Below are positions 1-8,148 of a stretch of DNA of 64,000 nucleotides, in pieces (position 1 is the stretch's first letter; every line of letters starts with the position of its first letter). The DNA is from Neptunicoccus sediminis. GTDB lineage: Bacteria; Pseudomonadota; Alphaproteobacteria; Rhodobacterales; Rhodobacteraceae. Both the position numbers and the translations under genes were made by a program. The notes under the pieces were generated by a model that searched no databases, was not told the DNA's origin, and saw only the letters and a program-made list of their open reading frames with translations. The stretch covers positions 142,438-206,437 of the forward strand of contig NZ_MDVX01000012.1 in assembly GCF_001719615.1 (NCBI RefSeq), given 5' to 3'.

Positions 1-1187
1 ATCCTGAACGTTCTACGCAGGAATATGCAGACGGTATTCAGCAGGATTTGGAATGGCTGGGCCTGACGTGGGACCGGATGGAGCGTCAGTCCGAGCGGCT
101 GGAGCGTTACAACGCAGCGGCCGACGAACTCCGCGCCGCGGGGCGGTTTTACGAATGTTTCGAGACACCGGTTGAACTGGACCTGAAGCGCAAGAAACAG
201 TTGAACATGGGCAAGCCGCCTGTGTATGACCGCGCCGCCCTTGCGCTGAGCGAGGCAGAAAAAGACGCATTGCGGGCAGAGCGTAGCGGTCACTGGCGGT
301 TCAAGCTGGATCAGGAACGGATCGAATGGAACGACGGTATTCTGGGCGATCTGTCCATCGATGCGGCCTCGGTTTCCGATCCGGTGCTGATCCGGGGTGA
401 CGGACAGTTCCTGTACACGCTGGCCTCTGTTTGTGACGATGTGGATTTCGGCATCACCCATGTGGTGCGCGGCTCCGATCACGTGACCAACACGGCGACG
501 CAAATCCAGATTATCGAGGCGCTGGGCGGCACGGTTCCCGCCTTTGCCCACCATTCGCTGTTAACAGGTCCGCAAGGCGAGGCGCTGTCCAAGCGGCTTG
601 GCACGCTGGCGTTGCGGGATCTGCGCGCACAGGGGATTGAGCCGATGGCGCTGCTGTCGCTGATGGCGCGGCTGGGGGCGAATGAACCTGTGGAACTGCG
701 CAGTTCTATGGACGAGCTGATCGAAGGTTTTGACCTGTCGCAATTCGGCTCTGCGCCGACGAAATTCGATGTGGCGGATTTGGGACCGATGACTGCCAAG
801 GCGGTGGCTGCGCTACCTTATGAAGAGATGGAGCAGAGCCTTGCCGATCTTGGCGTTCCCGCTGCTATCGCGCCCGCTTTCTGGGAGGTTGCCCGTGAAA
901 ACGTGGCCACCCGTGCCGGTATCGCAGACTGGTGGGCGTTGTGCCGTGACGGTGCCGCGCCGCTGATTGATGCCGAAGATGCGGATTTTGTAGCCACGGC
1001 CAAAGGCTTGCTGCCTGCGCAACCCTGGGACGGCGATAGCTGGAAAAGCTGGACCGCTGCGGTGAAAGAGGCCACAGGGCGCAAGGGGCGGGGGCTGTTC
1101 ATGCCGCTGCGCAAGGCGTTGACTGGGATGGAACACGGGCCGGATATGTCCAAACTGATGCCGCTGCTGCAAAAGCACCGGCTCTGA
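1..1187 (+). CDS. gltX: Glutamyl-tRNA synthetase, 5' end outside window
   Basis: Class I aminoacyl-tRNA synthetase that charges tRNA-Glu (or tRNA-Gln before amidation) in the cytoplasm. The frame is open from base 3 to the TGA at 1187, so the N-terminal HIGH-containing part lies left of the window. Visible family features are the PERSTQEYADGIQQDLEWLGL-type segment near the left edge, the VRGSDHVTNT stretch, the class I signature GEALSKRLG (the KMSKS equivalent) and a C-terminal anticodon-binding helical region. An internal ATG at 48 is not the true start because homology continues upstream. Rhodobacteraceae commonly carry two gltX paralogues and this fragment cannot show which one it is. Confidence 0.93.
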   Translation, partial: PERSTQEYADGIQQDLEWLGLTWDRMERQSERLERYNAAADELRAAGRFYECFETPVELDLKRKKQLNMGKPPVYDRAALALSEAEKDALRAERSGHWRFKLDQERIEWNDGILGDLSIDAASVSDPVLIRGDGQFLYTLASVCDDVDFGITHVVRGSDHVTNTATQIQIIEALGGTVPAFAHHSLLTGPQGEALSKRLGTLALRDLRAQGIEPMALLSLMARLGANEPVELRSSMDELIEGFDLSQFGSAPTKFDVADLGPMTAKAVAALPYEEMEQSLADLGVPAAIAPAFWEVARENVATRAGIADWWALCRDGAAPLIDAEDADFVATAKGLLPAQPWDGDSWKSWTAAVKEATGRKGRGLFMPLRKALTGMEHGPDMSKLMPLLQKHRL

Positions 1188-1217
1188 TCTTTTGCGCCGA
1201 CCGGCCCCGTTCAGGGG

Positions 1218-1766
1218 TCAGGTCGGGGCGACAATCCTTGCACCCACCATATTGATATGATCATCGACCAGCGCGGTTTCCGTGTCTGACAGAAGTCCTG
1301 CGCGGGGGTAAAGCGGCGTTGCGCGGTCGTTCAGGATCGGAGTGTCCCAGCCGCTGGTGGAGCGGAAGAAATCGCCCACGCCATCTTTGCCAAACACCTG
1401 ATGAAACCCTTGCACCACGCAATCAAGATAGCTGAGCAGGATCGGATGGTTCAGGTTTTCAGGCGACACCGCAGCGGCGCTGGCCTTGTACATGGCCACT
1501 CCGCGCAACGGTTCTTCGTCAAGCACGAGACGGTCATAGGCGGCTTCGCGCTGGTCCAGCGCATCCCAGCCGATGTCCCCCACATCGGCCACCAGTCCGG
1601 AAATGGAAGACAGCGGATCGGGTGTCACGCTTAGGAAAGCCACCGCCCTACGCGACGATTGCACCCAATGCCGCCGCCAGCCCTGAAGCGTGACGGGGCG
1701 CAGGTTCTGATAATTGTGCGTGCCCGCATTCACCAGCGAGCCGTAACCGAAAAAACTGGCGGTCAT
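1218..1766 (-). CDS. Gamma-glutamylcyclotransferase-like (AIG2/GGCT fold) protein
   Basis: A 182-residue protein starting with the family's nucleotide-loop-like motif FFGYGSLVN. A later DQREAAYDR segment supplies the acidic residue expected of the catalytic Glu in this fold. Family members cleave gamma-glutamyl amines to 5-oxoproline, but the substrate here cannot be told from sequence. The ATG at 1766 is preferred over one eight codons upstream because it places the start just 5 bases after the stop of the upstream protease gene, suggesting co-transcription. Cytoplasmic, with no signal peptide. Confidence 0.72.
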   Translation of the reverse strand: MTASFFGYGSLVNAGTHNYQNLRPVTLQGWRRHWVQSSRRAVAFLSVTPDPLSSISGLVADVGDIGWDALDQREAAYDRLVLDEEPLRGVAMYKASAAAVSPENLNHPILLSYLDCVVQGFHQVFGKDGVGDFFRSTSGWDTPILNDRATPLYPRAGLLSDTETALVDDHINMVGARIVAPT

Positions 1767-1770
1767 CGGA

Positions 1771-2505
1771 TCACCACGCCACGGGCGCACGTCCGCCTTG
1801 CGCTTTGGCAGAGTTGATCACCTGAATGGTACGGGCCACCTGATCGAGCCTTTGTGCAGAAGGCGGGTGTGTGGCCAGCAGTGCCGAAGACCCCCGTGTC
1901 CGTTCAAACGTTCTGGCACCAATGGCGGCGTTGTATCCGGCGCGGTCTGCGATATGGGCGGCGATGGTATCCGCCTGCAATTCGTATTTCTTGGAATAGC
2001 TGCGCCCGCCAATGGCCCCGCCGATGTCCACGCCAACCTGTGCATCACCGCCCCCAACCGCGACAAGGATACCGCCCAGCACGGCGCCGGCAAGCTGGTT
2101 GTTCTGCGTCTGCTCGATGTGGCGGGCGATCTGGTGGCCGGCCTCATGTCCGAAAACAAAGGCGATTTCATCGTCGTTGCGGAAGCTGCGCAGCATGTTG
2201 ACGTTAAAGGTGATAATCGGTCGGCCATCGCGCCCGATGGTCTGATAGGCGTTCGGCGGCTCGCTCGGGTCGGTGTTCACCTTGACCTGAAAATCACAGA
2301 AATTGCGCGGTTTGTTGGAATGGAACGACCGGCAAACCGATTCCGCCACAGGCTCCACACGGGCCGCCACACGATAATAGGCGTTCACGCTTGACTGGGT
2401 GTCGCGCATCGCAACGGGTTGGCTGCCCTGTTGGGGCAGGGGCGTGGTTGTGGACGTACAGGCGGCCAGCAAGGCGGTTGCGGCGGTGGCGAGTAATTTG
2501 CGCAT
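1771..2505 (-). CDS. M48-family zinc metalloprotease lipoprotein
   Basis: Predicted 244-residue envelope protease. The start at 2505 is chosen because it follows an AGAGGA ribosome site and begins a lipoprotein signal with an LLAAC lipobox (Cys16). The open frame extends 60 codons further upstream but that part looks non-coding. The zinc motif HEAGH lies at about residues 120-124 and the downstream ELQAD supplies the third ligand of the gluzincin family. M48 lipoproteins of this size (BepA/LoiP-like) take part in outer-membrane protein quality control. Whether this one does is inference. The cyclotransferase-like gene follows at 5 bases. Confidence 0.85.
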   Translation of the reverse strand: MRKLLATAATALLAACTSTTTPLPQQGSQPVAMRDTQSSVNAYYRVAARVEPVAESVCRSFHSNKPRNFCDFQVKVNTDPSEPPNAYQTIGRDGRPIITFNVNMLRSFRNDDEIAFVFGHEAGHQIARHIEQTQNNQLAGAVLGGILVAVGGGDAQVGVDIGGAIGGRSYSKKYELQADTIAAHIADRAGYNAAIGARTFERTRGSSALLATHPPSAQRLDQVARTIQVINSAKAQGGRAPVAW

Positions 2506-2809
2506 ATGGTCCTCTGTCAGTTGCGGCGAGGGCAGCGGAACGAAACCCTGTTTGATCTTGGTTTTAATACGTATTCCCCCACAACGGGGCAACTGTTGTG
2601 TCGGACACTGCGCGTATAACGGCGGAAAACCGACGGCGCCTGTGCCTATAAAATAGTCATCTAAACCGCAGGTTAACCATTTCAAGCATTTCTGCGGGGG
2701 CCTGAGGTTTTTTACTTCCGCTCAATCAATTCTTCATAGGGAATCGCGCCAAATATCGCTAACCTGATGCCACAATCCCCATCAAGGGGGAGCAATCTGG
2801 GAGGAAACC
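2506..2809. other. Intergenic region between protease and TRAP operon
   Basis: About 300 bases separating the divergent M48 protease and TRAP genes. It must contain both promoters. A clear Shine-Dalgarno sequence (GGGAGGAAACC) sits directly before the TRAP start. No further gene, repeat or RNA was recognised. Confidence 0.5.
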
Positions 2810-3826
2810 ATGAAAAATGGTCTGAAAACGCTGGCGCTGGGTGCGCTGGCAGCAAGCATCGCATCCGAGGGTTTTGCCGAAGAGTGGAATGTCTCTGTCT
2901 GGGGCAAACGCCGCGCCTTTACCGAGCATGTTGAAAAACTGGCAGAGCTGGTCGCTGAGAAAACCAACGGCGAATTTACGATGAACGTGTCCTATGGGGG
3001 GCTGTCCAAGAACCGTGAAAACCTAGACGGTATTTCTATCGGCGCATTTGAGATGGCACAGTTCTGTGCCGGTTATCACCGCGACAAGAACCGCACCATC
3101 ACCGTTCTGGAACTGCCGTTCATCGGGGTGAACAACCTTGAGGAGGAAGTGGCGGTCAGCCATGCCGTTTACGCCCATCCTGCTGTGCAGGAAGAAATGG
3201 CGCAGTGGAATGCCAAGCTGCTGATGACCTCGCCCATGCCGCAGTATAACATCGTGGGCACAGGCGAGCCGCGCAGCACGTTGGCCGATTTTGAAGGCAT
3301 GCGCGTGCGTGCAACCGGCGGGCTTGGCAAAGCGTTCGAAGCGGTCGGGGCTGTGCCGACCTCTGTTACCTCTGCCGAGGCTTATCAGGCGATGGAATCC
3401 GGTGTTGTGGACACTGTGGCCTTTGCCCAGCACGCCCATCTGTCCTTCGGGACGATCAATCAGGCGACGTGGTGGACCGCGAACCTGAACCCCGGCACAG
3501 TGAACTGCCCTATTGTGGTCAATATCGACGCCTATGAGGGTCTGTCGGACGAACACCGCGAGGCGCTCGACAGTTCGGTGGATGAATCCATTGCCTATTA
3601 TCTTGAAAACTATGGCAAGCTGCTTGCCAAATGGGACGAGGTTCTGGCCGAAAAGAACGTTGAAAAAGTCACGATCGCTGAAGAGGAACTGGCAGCGTTC
3701 CGGGCCAAGGCCGCCGATCCGATCCGCGCCGAGTGGATTGCCGAGATGGAAGCCCAGAACCTGCCCGGTCAGGAGCTTTACGATCTGGTGGTAGAGACAC
3801 TGAAAAAAGAGCGTGCGGGCAACTAA
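2810..3826 (+). CDS. TRAP transporter solute-binding protein (DctP family)
   Basis: A 338-residue periplasmic binding protein with a cleavable signal peptide of about 23 residues ending in EGFA. The mature part has the DctP-family pattern, including the RATGGLGKAFEAVGAVPTS region containing the conserved Arg that contacts a carboxylate ligand, and the AYQAMESGVVDTV segment. It delivers ligand to the membrane subunits encoded immediately downstream. The substrate is an organic acid by family precedent but cannot be named. A strong ribosome site (GGGAGG) precedes the ATG. Confidence 0.92.
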   Translation: MKNGLKTLALGALAASIASEGFAEEWNVSVWGKRRAFTEHVEKLAELVAEKTNGEFTMNVSYGGLSKNRENLDGISIGAFEMAQFCAGYHRDKNRTITVLELPFIGVNNLEEEVAVSHAVYAHPAVQEEMAQWNAKLLMTSPMPQYNIVGTGEPRSTLADFEGMRVRATGGLGKAFEAVGAVPTSVTSAEAYQAMESGVVDTVAFAQHAHLSFGTINQATWWTANLNPGTVNCPIVVNIDAYEGLSDEHREALDSSVDESIAYYLENYGKLLAKWDEVLAEKNVEKVTIAEEELAAFRAKAADPIRAEWIAEMEAQNLPGQELYDLVVETLKKERAGN

Positions 3827-3903
3827 TTCCGTTTGCCTGTTCACGATACGGCCGTCCTCTTCTTTAAGGGGGCGGCCATTTTCAACTTTGGGGGAGGTCT
3901 CTT

Positions 3904-4533
3904 ATGGCGTCTTCGGCATCCGTTCTACAGGACGATAGCCTTTTAAGCCGGTTGGACAGTTTTCTGCTGCCAATCGAACGGTTTTGCGCATTGATCAGCG
4001 GTATCGCGGTGTTTTCACTGATGTTTCTTGCCGCCTATTCCGTGGTCGGGCGCAAGTTTTTCAACAGTCCCCTGTCGGGATATGTGGACTATATCGAGGC
4101 GGCCATGCCGCTGATTGCGATCATGGGCGTGTCCTATGTGCAGCGGGACGGCACCCATATCCGCATGGATATTGTGGTGGCCGCACTAAAGGGGCGGGCG
4201 CTCTGGCTGGTGGAGTTCGTGACCGTTGTGATCATGCTGGTGCTGATGCTGGCGCTGGTCTGGGGGGCTTGGGCCCATTTTGATCGCAGTTTCGATCTGA
4301 CAAAACCGCTGTGGAGCCGTGACAGTTCGATTGATATCGGCCTTCCGATCTGGCCGAGCAAGCTGATCGTGCCAATCGCATTCGCGGTGCTTTGCGTGCG
4401 TCTGGTGTTGCAAGCCATCGGCTATGGTCGCGCCTTTATTTTGGGGTTGGAACACCCTGTGGCCGTGCCTCTGGTGATGTCGGTCGAAGAACAGGCCCGC
4501 GCGGAAGCGGCCCAACTGGAAGGGCATGACTGA
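3904..4533 (+). CDS. TRAP transporter small permease (DctQ family)
   Basis: A 209-residue inner-membrane protein with about four hydrophobic helices, including the typical PLSGYVDYIEAAMPLIAIMG region of the DctQ family. It bridges the binding protein and the large permease. A GGGGGAGG ribosome site precedes the ATG. The stop codon overlaps the start of the large-subunit gene (TGATG at 4531-4535), which indicates translational coupling. Confidence 0.92.
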   Translation: MASSASVLQDDSLLSRLDSFLLPIERFCALISGIAVFSLMFLAAYSVVGRKFFNSPLSGYVDYIEAAMPLIAIMGVSYVQRDGTHIRMDIVVAALKGRALWLVEFVTVVIMLVLMLALVWGAWAHFDRSFDLTKPLWSRDSSIDIGLPIWPSKLIVPIAFAVLCVRLVLQAIGYGRAFILGLEHPVAVPLVMSVEEQARAEAAQLEGHD

Positions 4534-5930
4534 TGGATAATATTACCATTGGCCTCTGGACGACGGGGGGTATGCTGGTTCTTGTGGTGCTCGGGATGCG
4601 GGTGGCTTTTGCAGCGGCACTTGCGGGTTTTGTCGGCTTGGTCTGGCTGCGCTGGAACGGTTATGATTACGATCCCGCCCGTTTTGGCAAAGCATTGCAG
4701 ATCAGCGTCAAGATTGCAGGGCAGGTGCCCCATTCCAAGGTCAGCTCCCAAGTTCTGAGCCTGATTCCCGTCTTCATCCTGATCGGCTATCTGGCCTATT
4801 ACGCTAAGCTGACAACGGCCCTGTTCGAGGCGGCCAAACGCTGGATCGCATGGGTTCCGGGCGGTCTGGCGGTGGCCACGGTATTCGCCACCGCAGGGTT
4901 TGCAGCCGTGTCCGGTGCATCTGTGGCAACGGCTGCGGTGTTCGCACGGATCGCCATCCCCGAGATGCTGAAGATCGGCTACAATAAACAATTCGCCGCC
5001 GGAGTGGTTGCGGCAGGGGGCACGCTGGCCTCTCTCATTCCGCCATCGGCCATTCTGGTGATCTACGCGATTATCGTCGAACAGGATGTGGGCAAACTTT
5101 TGCTGGCCGGTTTTGTACCGGGTGTGTTTTCAGCCATTGTCTATGCGGTTCTGATTATCAGCATTGCGGTCGGGTTCAAATCCGTCGGCCCGCCGGTGCG
5201 CGGCTTTACATGGGGGCAGCGCTTTGCATCCCTGCCAGCGGCGATGCCGATTGTGCTGGTGGTCGTGGTCATCATCTTCTTCGTTTACAACCCTTTTGGA
5301 GAGGCTTGGGGTACACCGACCGAGGGCGGGGCTGTTGGTGCCTTCATCGTCTTCCTGATGGCGCTCTTCCGCGGGATGCGCCTTGGAGAGCTGAAAGACG
5401 CGTTGCTGGAAACGGCCAAGCTGACGGTTATGATTTTTACCATCATCTGGGGCGTGCTGATCTATGTGCGCTTTCTCGGGTTTGCCAAACTGCCGGATGC
5501 GTTTTCGGACTGGATCACCTCGCTGGACCAGTCCCCCATGCTGACGCTAGTGCTGATCCTGCTGGCCTATGCCGTTCTGGGCATGTTCATGGATGCGATC
5601 GGGATGCTGCTGCTGACGCTGCCGATCACCTATCCGGCGGTTATGGCGTTGAACGGGGGAGAGATGGTCTCGGCGGCGGATAGTGCCTTTGGCATGTCCG
5701 GCACCATGTGTGGCATCTGGTTCGGGATACTGGTGGTGAAAATGGCGGAGTTCTGCCTGATCACGCCGCCCATCGGCCTGAACTGTTTCGTTGTCGCCGG
5801 TGTGCGGGACGACTTGACAGTGCAGGACGTGTTTAAAGGTGTAACACCCTTCTTCATCGCGGATGGCGTCACAATCGCGCTGTTGGTTGCCTTTCCGGCC
5901 ATTGTGTTGTGGCTGCCGTCACTGGCGTAA
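4533..5930 (+). CDS. TRAP transporter large permease (DctM family)
   Basis: A 465-residue polytopic membrane protein carrying the sodium-coupled transport path of the TRAP system. It shows DctM hallmarks: SGASVATAAVFARIAIPEM, the TLASLIPPSAILVIYAI loop and a C-terminal GMFMDAIGMLLLTLPI helix. It is a little longer than many DctM proteins because of an N-terminal loop at about residues 40-70. It is translationally coupled to the small permease. Confidence 0.95.
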   Translation: MDNITIGLWTTGGMLVLVVLGMRVAFAAALAGFVGLVWLRWNGYDYDPARFGKALQISVKIAGQVPHSKVSSQVLSLIPVFILIGYLAYYAKLTTALFEAAKRWIAWVPGGLAVATVFATAGFAAVSGASVATAAVFARIAIPEMLKIGYNKQFAAGVVAAGGTLASLIPPSAILVIYAIIVEQDVGKLLLAGFVPGVFSAIVYAVLIISIAVGFKSVGPPVRGFTWGQRFASLPAAMPIVLVVVVIIFFVYNPFGEAWGTPTEGGAVGAFIVFLMALFRGMRLGELKDALLETAKLTVMIFTIIWGVLIYVRFLGFAKLPDAFSDWITSLDQSPMLTLVLILLAYAVLGMFMDAIGMLLLTLPITYPAVMALNGGEMVSAADSAFGMSGTMCGIWFGILVVKMAEFCLITPPIGLNCFVVAGVRDDLTVQDVFKGVTPFFIADGVTIALLVAFPAIVLWLPSLA

Positions 5931-5934
5931 ATTA

Positions 5935-5960
5935 GGGGGCGGGGATTTTTCCCCGCCCCG
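5935..5960. terminator. Hairpin between convergent TRAP and RTX genes
   Basis: GGGGCGGGG at 5936-5944 pairs with CCCCGCCCC at 5951-5959 around an AT-rich loop. It lies just after the large permease stop and before the end of the RTX gene on the other strand, so it probably ends both transcripts. The following T-run is weak. Confidence 0.7.
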
Positions 5961-5973
5961 CTTTGATAACAAG

Positions 5974-7362
5974 TCAGATAAATTCAAAATTGTCTTGTGT
6001 CAGGTCATCGGGATCAATTTCAAAAAGCAAGATTTCTGTCCCGCTTGATAATGTTACCATCGTGCCCGTGTCGCCCCTCTCAATCGTCAGGTCGTCAAAA
6101 TCCGCACCCGAAATTCGCAGTCTGCCCGTTTCTACAGCGAAGCGCGCCACTACATCATACCCTTCATCTATTGTGCTGTCGTAAAGCAGGGTTGCAGACT
6201 CTGCGCCCGCGAAGATCCGGTCATCGCCGGTGCCGCCCGACAGCGTGACTTGGGCAGCAGCAGACATGGATAGGTAGTCATCACCTGCACCACCGTAGGC
6301 GTTGTAAGAATTGGGAATGTGGTAGTTGTAAATTCGGTCTTCGCCATCGCCGCCATACACAGTGTTGTGACCGTAGCCCCCGTAAATGTAGTCATTTCCT
6401 TTTCCCCCGAAAAGGAGGTCATCACCGTCCCGTCCAAATATCCTATCGCGGCCATTATTTCCGTAAACTGTATCATTACCCGAACCTGCAAATATTAAGT
6501 CATTGTATTTAGATCCGATAATATGATCGTCGCCGTCTTCTGCGTAAACTGTATCCTCGCGGTAGTTGACGGTCAGTTCATCTGCGCTGTCCGTACCATA
6601 CAGGTGCAATCCCTTGATATCCTCTAAACCGAAACTGTCGGCCGAAACCTTCAATAGTTTGATTTGCGTGCCGTCCGGACGGGTCAGCACCAGATCCTTA
6701 CCGTCCGTTTCAATCAAAAGTTCTGCGGAGTTGATCCTCTGATAGCGGTCAAATTTCAGCGTATCTTTTTCAGGATTGAAGTCGGTGATCGTAACATTTT
6801 GCGAACTGTGCCACAGCTTTACCGTATCCGCGCCTTTTCCTGTAGTGATCGTAACTTCTGCGCCGCCAGTTTTGAAAACGTCGCTGCCACGTCCGCCATA
6901 CATCGTGCTGCTGCCGCCCCAAACCGTATATTCATCGTTGCCGCCACCGCCGTATAATTCGGTGTTTAGGTCGTGGGCCCCAAATGTATCGTGCCCCTTG
7001 CCAGCCTCGATATAGAATGTGCCTTTTGTGGAATCTAAGGTAAAGAATCTATCGTTACCTAAGCCGCCATAATAGTAATTTTCGTCTTTTCTATGGGAAC
7101 GACCGGAGTAAAAGACATCGTCGCCTTTTCCGCCGTAAACTTCGTCACTGCCAAAGTCATCGTAAATTCTGTCATCTCCACGGCGCCCCCAGATAGTGTC
7201 GTCGCCTCTGTAGCCGTATATACCATTATCGTGTCGGTTTCCGAGCAGGGTATCCCCTGCATCAGTGCCGTGCCGGTCAAGTTTGTGATACGCTGCACTT
7301 TCAGAGAAAGTTGTTAATAACGGGTTTTTCAATAAGTCGTTTGAAGCCATTTTTCTTCTCAT
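5974..7362 (-). CDS. RTX-type calcium-binding repeat protein
   Basis: A 462-residue protein made almost entirely of glycine/aspartate-rich nonapeptide units of the GGxGxDxux type, in two blocks (about residues 35-180 and 265-385) separated by a non-repeat linker. The C-terminus (LFEIDPDDLTQDNFEFI) resembles the uncleaved secretion signals of RTX proteins exported by type I systems, so an extracellular calcium-folding protein is inferred. No catalytic domain was seen, and no type I ABC exporter genes lie nearby. Starts at 7362 or 7350 are both possible, with no convincing ribosome site. It precedes a YjbF/YjbH exopolysaccharide pair on the same strand. Confidence 0.85.
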   Translation of the reverse strand: MRRKMASNDLLKNPLLTTFSESAAYHKLDRHGTDAGDTLLGNRHDNGIYGYRGDDTIWGRRGDDRIYDDFGSDEVYGGKGDDVFYSGRSHRKDENYYYGGLGNDRFFTLDSTKGTFYIEAGKGHDTFGAHDLNTELYGGGGNDEYTVWGGSSTMYGGRGSDVFKTGGAEVTITTGKGADTVKLWHSSQNVTITDFNPEKDTLKFDRYQRINSAELLIETDGKDLVLTRPDGTQIKLLKVSADSFGLEDIKGLHLYGTDSADELTVNYREDTVYAEDGDDHIIGSKYNDLIFAGSGNDTVYGNNGRDRIFGRDGDDLLFGGKGNDYIYGGYGHNTVYGGDGEDRIYNYHIPNSYNAYGGAGDDYLSMSAAAQVTLSGGTGDDRIFAGAESATLLYDSTIDEGYDVVARFAVETGRLRISGADFDDLTIERGDTGTMVTLSSGTEILLFEIDPDDLTQDNFEFI

Positions 7363-7446
7363 GTCTGCTAATGAATTTCCTTAAAATTGCCCCGACCCGA
7401 CTCTTATAAACGACGGGCGGTTAACGGAAGTTTAACCTGCGCCACG

Positions 7447-8148
7447 CTATCTTACGACACGTTGTAAAACCAGATGCCCGACTTCCTTGCTGATGGATTG
7501 ATGGCTTTGCCAGACCGTGCCGGCGCCATCGACCCAATAGCTGTTCTGGAAGGCCCGTTTGTCGTTGCCGCAAAGTTCGGTGTATTCGCGTGTGCGGTGG
7601 TTGCGGCCAAAGATTGTTATGGTTCCGTCGGCATCTTTCGGGGCTATCGCGCAATTGTAAGTGTAATCTGCCAGAACGCCTTCCCCGGTCAGGCTGCGCT
7701 GGGTGCGTGTGTATGTTTTGGGAAAGGAGCCGCGAAACATTGCGCTGGGAGAGATCGAAAGCTGCTGTGCAATCAGGTCCACCTGCAAGCCGCGCGTGGC
7801 GGTGACGATGCCGGATTGAAGGGTGACGGTTGACTGGTCGCTGCCCATATAGGTGCGATAACGCCCGTTCACGGCCAGTTCGACGGCGGGTTGGGTCACG
7901 CCGAAACGGGGCACGGTCATATAGACCACAGGTCGGCCGAGCGCGGCCATTTGCGCGCGGGTTGCTTGCGGGGCTTTTTGATCCCCTTCGGCGGTTTCTA
8001 CCGCGCCTTTTTGCAAACGGGCCTTTGCCATCCCGATGGCGATGTCGCCTAGACCGGGCTGGGTGCTATGCTCGGAACTGCAAGCGGCTAGCAAGACCAT
8101 CAGCCCTGCTAGGGCGCGGCGGGCGCCCTTTGGGGGGATTTGTGCCAT
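7447..8148 (-). CDS. YjbF-family (group 4 capsule, GfcB-like) lipoprotein
   Basis: A 233-residue lipoprotein with a signal peptide and lipobox LLAAC (Cys23 from the ATG at 8148). The remainder matches the YjbF/GfcB pattern, with tracts such as VYMTVPRFGVTQPAV, a TLQSGIVTATRGLQ strand, and late paired cysteines. YjbEFGH-type genes influence extracellular polysaccharide production, and this lipoprotein is thought to act in the periplasm/outer membrane. Its start overlaps the stop of the YjbH gene (ATGA), which supports co-translation. Confidence 0.85.
   Translation of the reverse strand: MAQIPPKGARRALAGLMVLLAACSSEHSTQPGLGDIAIGMAKARLQKGAVETAEGDQKAPQATRAQMAALGRPVVYMTVPRFGVTQPAVELAVNGRYRTYMGSDQSTVTLQSGIVTATRGLQVDLIAQQLSISPSAMFRGSFPKTYTRTQRSLTGEGVLADYTYNCAIAPKDADGTITIFGRNHRTREYTELCGNDKRAFQNSYWVDGAGTVWQSHQSISKEVGHLVLQRVVR

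Noticed and set aside
5974..7362. Repeat array at the RTX gene read as CRISPR or tandem DNA repeats
   Set aside because: The repetition is in protein motif units with varied codons, with no constant repeat/spacer pattern. No CRISPR array was seen in the window.
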